Source: Anaerococcus sp. mt242 (GTDB lineage Bacteria; Bacillota; Clostridia; Tissierellales; Peptoniphilaceae). From it: a DNA stretch of 64,000 bases. The DNA lies in assembly GCF_016798225.1 (NCBI RefSeq), contig NZ_JAEUYX010000001.1, positions 124,001 to 188,000 on the forward strand. Direction: 5' to 3'. Made by a program: the position numbers and the translations under genes. The notes under the pieces are model-generated. The model was not told where the DNA came from, searched no databases, and saw only the letters and a program-made list of their open reading frames with translations. Within the stretch, counting starts at the first letter, position 1; each line of letters opens with the position of its first letter. This document shows positions 32,902 through 41,169 of the stretch, piece after piece.

Positions 32902-32932
32902 CACCCTTTGCATAAAAAACAAAGGGTTTTTT
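32902..32932 (+). terminator. Intrinsic terminator after the class C sortase
   Basis: ACCCTTTG / CAAAGGGT stem with a 9-base loop and Ts. The rest of the 318-base gap 32898-33215 is AT-rich and carries the adhesin promoter. Confidence 0.85.
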
Positions 32933-33103
32933 ATTTGGGGGTAAATATAAAGTAAAGAAGGAGTGATAAAGTAAAATTTTCCAGTATAATTATAAAATAT
33001 CATTTCAAAACATACTAAAATGCTATGGTAAATGATTTCCTTTAATGTCATTGAAATTCAATATTCTATAAACTAAAAATCTTATAAAAAATTTGAAATT
33101 TGT

Positions 33104-33131
33104 TTGAAATGTGTACAAAAAATAGTATAAT
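33104..33131 (+). promoter_or_regulatory. Promoter of the adhesin/pilus operon
   Basis: TTGAAA (33104-33109), 16-base spacer, TATAAT (33126-33131). The spacer contains ATGTGTACAAAAAA; a near copy with the same spacing precedes the transglutaminase-fold gene at 48263. Confidence 0.6.
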
Positions 33132-33215
33132 AATGATATTAAAATTAAAACTAAAACAAGTTAAAAATAGTTTAAATATATCACAGAAAAATTAGAGAAA
33201 GGGGGACTGTTAAGT

Positions 33216-36200
33216 TTGAAATATAAGTTAATGTCCGCAATAATGGCTTTTTCAATGCTAGTATCATCAACTATTGCTCCGCTTGCAGCAAGCAAATCCT
33301 ATGCAAGTGCAGAAATAGAAGAAAATCCTACAGTAATGAACGAAAAAACCGATGAAGTAGGAAATGATGAGAAGCCAGCAGAAACTAGCGACACAAAACT
33401 TGATATTCCTGAAAAAGCTGAGGAAGTTAAAGAACAATCTCCAGCAGAGCCAAAAGCTGAAGAGCAAATACCAGAAATACAAGTGGAAAAAGAAGAAGAT
33501 ACGATAGATACAGCAATAGAAGAAACAGATACAGAAGAAATCGAAGAAAAAGAAAAAATAATTGATAAATCTGTTGATGTGGATCTATACGAAGACAGTT
33601 CCTACGATACATTATCCAATGAAGCTATCGACATTAAAATCACAGGCAGAATGCCAGAAAATGGCACAATAAAAGCCTACGAAATCCAAAATGCAGTTAC
33701 AGATATTAAAAAAGAAAATGTACTAGCATTTGGATTTGAAATATTTGATAAAGACGATAATCTATACTATAAAAATCCTACTGACCAATACAAAGTCGAA
33801 ATTAAGTCAAGTAAACTAAGAAATTTAGATAAAATCTATCTTTACGAAAAAAATGAAAACGACATAAGATTTGCACAAACTACAGATTTCTCAAAACTTT
33901 CTGACCAAGTAAAACTTGAAAGTAAAGCAGAGGAATTTGCTATTGCAAAAGACTTAGAAAAAGAAGAAGAAGTAACTACTAAAGAACAAATAAAGGATGA
34001 AGAAGTAAAATCTCCGTTCTTAATTAATGAAGATAAAAAAGAAGTTGCTGAAAAAGAAATTGAAAAACCAAAAGATATCCTAGATAGCTTAGTAAATTCA
34101 GTGGATGAAAAACAAACTATAGAAGCTAGAAATGAAAAAGTTACTGAAGAGAAAAATACAGAACCTGAACAAGAAAATGAAAAGCCATCTGCTGATACAG
34201 AACTAGTAGATTGGAAAAAAGACTTATTAGAAGCTTTTGCTGGTAATTTAGGAGATAAAAAACCAGTAGATGAAAAAAATAGTGAAGAAACTATAAAAGA
34301 AGACAAAGAAGCTGAAGAAATATCAGAAAAAGAGACAAAAGAAGAATCTACTGAAGAATCAGAAGATATTACTCCTGACTCACAAATATCTGATGAAAAA
34401 GAAGAAAACTCAGAAGTTAAAACAGAGACTACTACTGAAGATGCTGTCAAAAATGAAGACTTAGATAAAGAAGCAAGTGAAGAAAATATCGAAAAGTCTG
34501 AAACTAATGAAGAAACCGAAGATTCTAAAGAGACAGAAGAAAAACTAACTTATCAACAAGTATTAGCAGATATCTACACAGATAGCTCTTATAGCCAAAA
34601 ATCAAACGATCAGACAAGGATAAAACTTTCAGGCCGTCTACCAGGATTTACAAAAGTAAAAGCCTATCCAGTAGAAATCAAAATCGAAGGCAAAGAAATC
34701 CTTGCAGCTTACGATATAACAATCTTTGATGAAAATGATGAAGAATATAAAGTCACAGAAAAAAATGATATCAACGTTCAAATCACAAATCAAAAGATAA
34801 AAGAAGCTAAAGAGGTAGAAGTATACCACAAAAAAAGTGAGTTTACTCCAGAAGAAAAAGTTGATATAGAAAATAAAAATAGAGACACAGTATCATTTAA
34901 GGCAGAAAGCTTTTCTATTTATGCTGTTACAGAAGATGATAAGAATACGGTTACCGTTGTGTTTGTAAACAAAAATTATGAAAATGAAAAAGAACCGATT
35001 AGAGAAATATGGGATATACAAACACTACGTGACGGAGAATATGTGAAACAACCCGAGCTACCAATATTTTCTTACAAAGGTAAGTTTATCGGATGGTACT
35101 ACTATAAATACGAAGATAGTATTGCAGCGGGTAAAGATATTTTTGGTGAAAAGTTTGACTTTAATCAACCTATTAAAGTTGATGAATTACGTAATAAATT
35201 TAAGGACGGGATTATATATCTTAAAGGACAGTATAAGGACGTAATTTATGTAGACTTCATTGATAAAAAAGAATACAAAGATAATGATGGTACTATAAAA
35301 TATCAAGATGAGGTAGTAACAACTAGTGAAGTTTCAGTAGGTAATAAAATTCCAGCAGATGAAATATCAAGAGAATTAGGTGAACCAGGGTTTGTATTTT
35401 CCCACTGGTCACTTACACCAAATGGCGCTCCATATCCAATTAATGATCCAATTAGTAAAACTTCAGATGGAGTTAGTAAAAAGGGTTACTACACAGAGCT
35501 AAAGCTTTATGCTGTTTATAAAAAAGCTTACACAGTAACTTTTGATTCCGATGGTGGTACCCCTGTTACTAAATTAGTGGTAAATGAGGGTGAAACCGCA
35601 AAATTTGGTGATCATACAAAACCTACTAAAGTAGGATATAAGTTTGATTATTGGTTAGATGAAAGTGGAAATAAATTTGATGAGAATACTGCCATCACTA
35701 GAAATAGAAGGCTAAAGGCCAAGTATACACCTCTAGCCAGTGAGTTTACTATAAACCATTGGGTACAAAATGCTAATGATGATGGTTATACATTGGAGTT
35801 AGATAAGATTGTGCCGGGGCAAACAGGTACTAAAACTGATCTTCCATCTTCTTATAAATTATCAGACCAAGAGATGAAAAATCGAGATATTATGTATGTC
35901 AAAAGTGACATAGAGAGTGAAAATCTTCCAAAAATCATTAGGGGAGATAAAAGTACAACTATAAATTTATATTACAACAGAAAAACATATACTTATAGAG
36001 TATATAGGGATCCGACTGATGCTGAAAAAAGTAGAGGCATTAGAAGTTCAATTGATGTAGTAAATAAGATGTTAAAACACGGGCAAGACACATCAAAATA
36101 TTATGATGAGGCTAAGAAAAAGCTCGCTGAATTAAATCAAGGAGAATATAACTTGAAAATAGGTGGTTTGACTGGAGAAACAGTACCTAGAGATAAACCA

Positions 36201-38147
36201 ATGCCTAAGGGTGATTTAACAATATATGCATATAATGTATCTACTGTAAAACCAACCTGGTATCTAAAAATCTATGATATAGACACAGGTAAGTTATTGA
36301 AAACTATTCCGAAATATACTGACACAGTTATTACCCAAACGTATAGTCAGAAAAATGACTATCCTGGTTATGAATTCCAGTACTTTGAAAAACCTGGAAC
36401 AAATTCTGCTAGACCAAGTAAAAATTCACATGGAATAAACAACGAAACTACAGCAAATTATGAAGTATGGGCATATTACAAGAAGGGCAAGTATACTCTA
36501 AGTTATTTTATTGGAAACAGTCAAAGTTCGGCTTACTATTATGATATTGAATATGGAAAGCCATTATTGAATTATCCACCACCTAATTATATTGCTGGGA
36601 AAACAGTAATTAACAACAAGACGTTTCGAGGTTGGTATGACAATATGTCTGGAGCTGGTAGATCAATCGACATAAGTACAGATACTATGCCCGATAAGGA
36701 CCTTACATTATATGCTAAATGGGATTCTCAAACTCATACAGTTGTTGCGTATAAAGAAAGAAATAATCCAGCTGCCGGTATAATAAAAAAAGAAATTGAT
36801 CATGGCGAGATATTAAACAGAGATGATTTTAAAATCGAAAAGCCACCTGCTTTGCAGGGTAGAGATGATGTGTTTTTAAAGTGGTATGCATTTATTAATG
36901 GCCAATTTGCAGAATATACATTCTCTTCTCCTGTTACCAGTGAGGTATACTTATATCCTGTATGGGTAGCCAGAGACCCAGAAAATCCTAATGAGTTTAG
37001 GCAATTATCTACAATTCATAAAGTAACATATACAGCTTGGTTATCAGACGGCACACCACATTCCTATACTGATAAAAATGATTATGTAGATAATTCTGAA
37101 GCTATAGTATTAGCACCGTATACAGATAGAAAATATCAATTTCCTGATGGTAAAGAAATCCAAATGGGAAAAGATCAAGTGTTTCAAGGTTGGCAAATTG
37201 ATCCTGAAAGATCAGGCCCTAAGATAACTGAGGATATGCTAAATAAAATCTATCAGCCAGGAGATATTATAACTGTAATAGATGATATTGTATTTGAACC
37301 AGTAGTAAGTAAATTTCCACCTACTCATTTAAAATTAGTAGAAAAACGTCCTGTTAAGCTATCTGGAAATGACGGTGAAAGAATAATTGAAGGGCGTAAG
37401 TTTGCTACAAAACCCCCAATTCCTATAAATGCAGAAGATTATGGGTTTAGAGATCATAGAGATTTAGAGAACCAACATTTAAGAGACAATGATATAGTAG
37501 AACTCCCTGGTCCTGAGGTAGACGAAAACAAAAAGCTTATGATAGCTAATGAAGGATACACTTTTAAAGGATGGTATCGTGAATCTGATTTAAATAAACC
37601 TGATGCCATGCCATTTCAACCTGGTGATAATATCATGCTTACAAGTGATGGTGAGGAAAATATACTATATGGTATTTGGGAAGAAAAAACATTTAATCTA
37701 AATGTGAGAAATATTATAAATGGTAACCTTCTATATGGTGACGAAACAGTCAAACTGACAATTGAGTACACAGATACACTTGGAGAAATTCAATCTAAGG
37801 AATACGAATTAAAAAATGCTGACTCTATTGACAATATAACAGTCCCATATAGTGGATTTAAAATAACTACTGAATCATCATCGCCAATGAGTAAGACTAC
37901 TTATCAAGCGCAAGTGTTAGATGAAAATGGAGATAAGATTGGAACTGATAGCGGTAATGATATATATGACAAAGTTCCTGTGAATACTAACATAGATGTT
38001 ATATTTACAACAACCATTACCATTCCTCCACCAACAGGCTTAATTGATAACTTCACCCCAATGGCTATTATGCTTGCATTAGCCAGCATGGCCTTTGCAT
38101 ATAGATTATATAAAAGAAATAAATTAGCAGGGGGTATTGATGAATGA
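33216..38147 (+). CDS. Giant sortase-anchored adhesin / ancillary pilin
   Basis: 1643 residues. Signal peptide to about 31. Two copies of a beta module start VDLYEDSSYDTLSNEAIDIK (~129) and ADIYTDSSYSQKSND (~450), separated by a 190-residue Glu/Lys-rich disordered stretch. Residues ~575-1530 contain many InlB B-type repeats (YTVTFDSDGGTPVTKLV..., FKGWY, FRGWYDN, LYAKWD). The C-terminus has IPPPTGLIDN, a hydrophobic helix and basic tail, a Cpa-like sorting signal close to the pilin's IPTGLIEN. TTG start after GAAAGGGGGAC. Likely the tip adhesin of the pilus encoded downstream. Confidence 0.9.
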   Translation: MKYKLMSAIMAFSMLVSSTIAPLAASKSYASAEIEENPTVMNEKTDEVGNDEKPAETSDTKLDIPEKAEEVKEQSPAEPKAEEQIPEIQVEKEEDTIDTAIEETDTEEIEEKEKIIDKSVDVDLYEDSSYDTLSNEAIDIKITGRMPENGTIKAYEIQNAVTDIKKENVLAFGFEIFDKDDNLYYKNPTDQYKVEIKSSKLRNLDKIYLYEKNENDIRFAQTTDFSKLSDQVKLESKAEEFAIAKDLEKEEEVTTKEQIKDEEVKSPFLINEDKKEVAEKEIEKPKDILDSLVNSVDEKQTIEARNEKVTEEKNTEPEQENEKPSADTELVDWKKDLLEAFAGNLGDKKPVDEKNSEETIKEDKEAEEISEKETKEESTEESEDITPDSQISDEKEENSEVKTETTTEDAVKNEDLDKEASEENIEKSETNEETEDSKETEEKLTYQQVLADIYTDSSYSQKSNDQTRIKLSGRLPGFTKVKAYPVEIKIEGKEILAAYDITIFDENDEEYKVTEKNDINVQITNQKIKEAKEVEVYHKKSEFTPEEKVDIENKNRDTVSFKAESFSIYAVTEDDKNTVTVVFVNKNYENEKEPIREIWDIQTLRDGEYVKQPELPIFSYKGKFIGWYYYKYEDSIAAGKDIFGEKFDFNQPIKVDELRNKFKDGIIYLKGQYKDVIYVDFIDKKEYKDNDGTIKYQDEVVTTSEVSVGNKIPADEISRELGEPGFVFSHWSLTPNGAPYPINDPISKTSDGVSKKGYYTELKLYAVYKKAYTVTFDSDGGTPVTKLVVNEGETAKFGDHTKPTKVGYKFDYWLDESGNKFDENTAITRNRRLKAKYTPLASEFTINHWVQNANDDGYTLELDKIVPGQTGTKTDLPSSYKLSDQEMKNRDIMYVKSDIESENLPKIIRGDKSTTINLYYNRKTYTYRVYRDPTDAEKSRGIRSSIDVVNKMLKHGQDTSKYYDEAKKKLAELNQGEYNLKIGGLTGETVPRDKPMPKGDLTIYAYNVSTVKPTWYLKIYDIDTGKLLKTIPKYTDTVITQTYSQKNDYPGYEFQYFEKPGTNSARPSKNSHGINNETTANYEVWAYYKKGKYTLSYFIGNSQSSAYYYDIEYGKPLLNYPPPNYIAGKTVINNKTFRGWYDNMSGAGRSIDISTDTMPDKDLTLYAKWDSQTHTVVAYKERNNPAAGIIKKEIDHGEILNRDDFKIEKPPALQGRDDVFLKWYAFINGQFAEYTFSSPVTSEVYLYPVWVARDPENPNEFRQLSTIHKVTYTAWLSDGTPHSYTDKNDYVDNSEAIVLAPYTDRKYQFPDGKEIQMGKDQVFQGWQIDPERSGPKITEDMLNKIYQPGDIITVIDDIVFEPVVSKFPPTHLKLVEKRPVKLSGNDGERIIEGRKFATKPPIPINAEDYGFRDHRDLENQHLRDNDIVELPGPEVDENKKLMIANEGYTFKGWYRESDLNKPDAMPFQPGDNIMLTSDGEENILYGIWEEKTFNLNVRNIINGNLLYGDETVKLTIEYTDTLGEIQSKEYELKNADSIDNITVPYSGFKITTESSSPMSKTTYQAQVLDENGDKIGTDSGNDIYDKVPVNTNIDVIFTTTITIPPPTGLIDNFTPMAIMLALASMAFAYRLYKRNKLAGGIDE

Positions 38148-38355
38148 ATTAGAAAAAGTTGAAGAATTTTTAAGTAAAGTTAAATTTAAAAAGCAAAATA
38201 TTGGCGGAGTGTCTGAGGCTGATGTTTTGGCAAAGATTCAAAAGCTTTCAGACCTCTATGCCGAAGCTTTTAAAAATCAACAAATCAAATATGAGACTCT
38301 ACTAGATGATAAGAATAGAGAAATAAAAGCATTAAGAGAGAATAGCAATGAGTGA
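38140..38355 (+). CDS. Small coiled-coil protein of the pilus operon
   Basis: 71 residues (MNELEKVEEFLSKVKFKKQN...), no signal peptide or membrane helix, with a DivIVA-like helical pattern: VSEADVLAKIQKLSDLYAEAF followed by a continuous charged helix. Start at ATG 38140 with AGCAGGGGG ahead; a TTG one codon earlier is also open. It overlaps the adhesin by 8 bases and the signal-peptidase-like gene by 8 bases (ATGAGTGA), so it is tightly bound into the operon. I do not know a named family; it may place the assembly machinery or regulate the next protein. Confidence 0.75.
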   Translation: MNELEKVEEFLSKVKFKKQNIGGVSEADVLAKIQKLSDLYAEAFKNQQIKYETLLDDKNREIKALRENSNE

Positions 38356-38953
38356 AAAAATAAAAGTAGCTCATGCGGATAGTAAAACCTCGCAAGATTT
38401 TGTCGATTTTACTAATGTAAATAAAATCATCAGACAAAAGCGAGTTGATGTCTCAAATAAAAATGCAATTATAAGTTTTTTAAAAAAACTATTACTAATC
38501 ATCTTAGTATTATGGTTGTTGTTCACTTTTGTTTTTGGATTTTTTGTAGTTTATAACGACGACGTGTTTCCAAAAATGGTACCAAGTGACTTGTTGATGT
38601 ACTACAGGCTTGATAGAAATTTCTATGTAGGCGATGTAGTAGTGGTAGGTAAGAATGAGGCAGACTATGCGCTACGCTTAGTAGCAAGTGGAGGAGATGA
38701 AGTAGACATCTCCAAAGAAGGTCAGTTGATAGTAAACGGATCATATCAGGCAGAAACAAATATCTTTTATCCAACAGGAGAATATGACGAAACAGCAGAA
38801 GAAATCAAATTCCCACTAAAACTTAAAGAAAATGAAGTTTTTGCTCTAGGAGATATGAGAAGAGGAGCCAAAGATAGTAGATATTTTGGCCCGGTTGATA
38901 GAGATGAAATAAAGGGAAAAGTATTTGCCCTTTATAGAAGAAGTAAATTTTAA
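38348..38953 (+). CDS. Signal-peptidase-I-like protein without catalytic residues (SipA/LepA-type)
   Basis: 201 residues: a cytosolic N-terminus of ~45 residues, one helix (LLLIILVLWLLFTFVFGFFVV), then a type I signal peptidase fold. Box E-like ALGDMRRGAKDSRYFGPV is well conserved. The catalytic Ser (S-M-x-P in active enzymes) is replaced by Lys in PKMVPSDLL, and the catalytic Lys region (YVKRV.A.PGD) reads YALRLVASGGDEV with Leu in place of Lys. The streptococcal FCT-locus SipA proteins are also signal-peptidase-like with both residues replaced and are needed for pilus polymerisation; this looks like the same kind of assembly factor. Confidence 0.85.
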   Translation: MSEKIKVAHADSKTSQDFVDFTNVNKIIRQKRVDVSNKNAIISFLKKLLLIILVLWLLFTFVFGFFVVYNDDVFPKMVPSDLLMYYRLDRNFYVGDVVVVGKNEADYALRLVASGGDEVDISKEGQLIVNGSYQAETNIFYPTGEYDETAEEIKFPLKLKENEVFALGDMRRGAKDSRYFGPVDRDEIKGKVFALYRRSKF

Positions 38954-39022
38954 TTGAAATTATCAATTACATGGAGAATTATCATCTAAGAATTTCAGTA
39001 TTTAATAAAGATTTTCGAAAAA

Positions 39023-39060
39023 AGATTTCTCCACTACGCTTCGCTCCGGTCGAAATGACA
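39023..39060. repeat. Palindromic dispersed repeat, copy 6
   Basis: AGATTTCTCCACTACGCTTC...GGTCGAAATGACA; a diverged member of the family seen around the GIY-YIG gene, inside the 255-base gap between the SipA-like gene and the pilin gene. Confidence 0.55.
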
Positions 39061-39114
39061 AACTAGGGGGCATGAGCAAGTTTTAAAGAATGTAAAAAAC
39101 GTATAATCCCACGC

Positions 39115-39154
39115 TGTCACCCTGAGCGCAGCGATAGCGGAGCCCAAGGGTCTC
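39115..39154. repeat. Palindromic dispersed repeat, copy 7
   Basis: TGTCACCCTGAGCGCAGCGA...GCCCAAGGGTCTC, close to copies 2 and 3 and inverted relative to copy 6. The pair splits the pilus locus between the SipA-like and pilin genes. Confidence 0.65.
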
Positions 39155-39208
39155 ATAGATGAGATACTAATTAAGCTTAGGAAAAATAAAAATAGGGAGA
39201 AAAAATAA

Positions 39209-40258
39209 ATGAATTTAAACAATATTTTCAAAAAAGTAAGCGGTATTGCTCTAGCAGGAGCAATTGCATTTGCAGGATTTGCAGGTAGTGCAAAAGCATC
39301 ATCACCTACACCTAATAATGGTCAAGGTGAATCAACAGATGCTCCTTCTATCACAAAAACAGTAGATGCAGGTGGTAAATATTTCGGTGGTTCTGATTTC
39401 AAATTTAATGTAGCTAGAACTACTGTCTCAGATAATGAATATGGAAAATGGGTAAAACCAACTGCAGATCCTGGAATTATAGAAGAGGGTGAAAGAACAG
39501 TTAGGATTAATGCTGGGACTACAACCGAAGAATTAACAAACTCAGTTGATTTAGGAGTTAAAGCTCCAGCTGATTCAGTTCAACCAGGTGTATATAGATA
39601 TGTAATTACAGAGAAAAATCCAAATATCTCAGGTATGGAAGAGAATGAACAATCATTTAATGTGGATGTGTTTATTCAAAGCACAACTGATAATAAACGT
39701 GAAATTGTTAAATATATAGTTTCAAGCAACGGAACAAAATCAAACCTAGAATTTACTAATAAAATCACAACAAATGATATTAAAGTTACTAAGAATATTA
39801 CTGGTAACCAGGCAGACCTAAGTGATAGATTTAATTTTACAATTACATTTACTACTGAAAATAATGCTAATAACACTTCAGTACGTGTTAATGGTGAAGC
39901 TCTTCCAGCAGGGGGAAAAACTTTTGAACTAGGTGATGACGAAAGCTTAACAATTACTGGACTAGCTACAAGCGACCAAGTTAAAATTGTAGAATCTGAA
40001 TTAGATGCTAATAATGTTGAAAACTACGAAACAACTATTGAAGCTACTAATACTCAGAGAGCTACTATTGATAATGCAAATAAAACCATTACAGCATATG
40101 GGGATGCGGGTGATATTACTTTTACAAATGATAAAAACGAAACAATTCCAACAGGTCTTATCGAAAACATCGCACCATTCGTATTAGCAATCGCAGCAGC
40201 AGGAATTGTATTCTTTGTATACTTCAAAAGAAATAAAGAAGACGAACAATATGCGTAA
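39209..40258 (+). CDS. FctA/Spy0128-type major pilin
   Basis: 349 residues with signal peptide (to ~30) and C-terminal IPTGLIEN, hydrophobic helix and basic tail. Two Ig-like domains carry the residues for intramolecular isopeptide bonds. Domain 1: Lys in SITKTV (~50), Glu in YRYVITEKN, Asn in LEFTNK. Domain 2: Lys in IKVTKNIT, Glu in VKIVESEL, Asn in DITFTNDK. GVYRYVITE is the signature of the Spy0128/T-antigen pilin family. AATAGGGAGAAAAAATA precedes ATG. Polymerisation is expected by the class B sortase encoded next. Confidence 0.93.
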   Translation: MNLNNIFKKVSGIALAGAIAFAGFAGSAKASSPTPNNGQGESTDAPSITKTVDAGGKYFGGSDFKFNVARTTVSDNEYGKWVKPTADPGIIEEGERTVRINAGTTTEELTNSVDLGVKAPADSVQPGVYRYVITEKNPNISGMEENEQSFNVDVFIQSTTDNKREIVKYIVSSNGTKSNLEFTNKITTNDIKVTKNITGNQADLSDRFNFTITFTTENNANNTSVRVNGEALPAGGKTFELGDDESLTITGLATSDQVKIVESELDANNVENYETTIEATNTQRATIDNANKTITAYGDAGDITFTNDKNETIPTGLIENIAPFVLAIAAAGIVFFVYFKRNKEDEQYA

Positions 40259-40311
40259 TAGCTAGAATAAAATATTAAAAATTAAAATCTCGCCAGATTT
40301 AAAACGGCCCC

Positions 40312-40330
40312 TAGTCCCGGGAAGGGACTA
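40312..40330 (+). promoter_or_regulatory. GC-rich hairpin between pilin and sortase genes
   Basis: TAGTCCC-GGGAA-GGGACTA, a perfect 7-bp stem with no following T-run, in the 155-base spacer. It may protect or define the 3' end of pilin mRNA and lower expression of the downstream sortase, giving abundant pilin and little enzyme. Confidence 0.4.
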
Positions 40331-40413
40331 CCATACAATTAACTTTTTATATACCAAAGCCCATAGCAAAGGCTTAACAATTTAAACAAATTCCAAAGAA
40401 AGGAGCAAGCAAT

Positions 40414-41169
40414 TTGCAGACAGTAGCAAATATATCGCGTATTGGCGAGAAAATACTAGACCGTATAGTCGCAATAATTTTAATATTGGTCATGCTTTTT
40501 GCAGGCTACTCCCTTTGGAATTCATATATGCTTTTTAGAGGTGGTTTTGCTGGGGATGAGCTTTTAAAATACAAACCTCAAATTACTGAAGATGGCGAAA
40601 ACCCTACTCTGTGGGATTTGATGAAGATAAATGAAGATGTAGTAGCTTGGGTTACTATCGATGATACAAATATCGACCATCCAGTAGTCCAAGGTGAAGA
40701 CAATATGGAATATGTTAACAAAGATGTTTACAAAAACTTTGCCTTAAGTGGTGCAATATTCCTAGATTATAGAAATAATAAAGAATTCAAAGATCCATAC
40801 TCCCTTTTATACGGTCACCATATGGACCAGGGTGGGATGTTTGGAGATGTGGTTCTATTTGAAAAAAAAGATTATTTTGATAAACATAAAACTGGTACAC
40901 TTTTCTTACCAAAAGAAACTTATAATATAGAGATATTTATGGTAAGCAAAATTGATGCCTATGATTCTGTTATATTTAACCCATCGTCAATAAGCACTAT
41001 GGAGGGTAGGCAAAATCTTATTGAACACGCCCGAAAAACAAAACTTCACGAACGAGATATAAATATAGGAAATGACAGAATAATAGCCCTCTCTACATGT
41101 GAAAAGGCAACGACAAATGGTAGAACGGTTATACTTGGTGTAATTAGACCAATGAATGGAGATAAATAA
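40414..41169 (+). CDS. Class B pilus sortase
   Basis: 251 residues with one N-terminal helix (IVAIILILVMLFAGYSLW). Class B marks are VVAWVTIDDTNIDHPVVQ, an active-site His in LLYGHHM, Cys in ALSTCEK and Arg in NGRTVILGVI, together with the extra helix region ISTMEGRQNLIEHARK before the Cys. In FCT-type loci a class B sortase (SrtC2) joins FctA pilins, and this gene follows the FctA-type pilin, so it is probably the pilus polymerase. TTG start after AAAGGAGCAAGCAA. Stop overlaps the next ATG (TAATG). Confidence 0.93.
   Translation: MQTVANISRIGEKILDRIVAIILILVMLFAGYSLWNSYMLFRGGFAGDELLKYKPQITEDGENPTLWDLMKINEDVVAWVTIDDTNIDHPVVQGEDNMEYVNKDVYKNFALSGAIFLDYRNNKEFKDPYSLLYGHHMDQGGMFGDVVLFEKKDYFDKHKTGTLFLPKETYNIEIFMVSKIDAYDSVIFNPSSISTMEGRQNLIEHARKTKLHERDINIGNDRIIALSTCEKATTNGRTVILGVIRPMNGDK

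Noticed and set aside
33842-34450. 200-codon Ser-rich frame on the minus strand inside the adhesin gene
   Set aside because: It mirrors the Glu/Lys-rich (GAA/AAA) codons of the adhesin, which give TTC/TTT/TCT on the other strand; no start signal.
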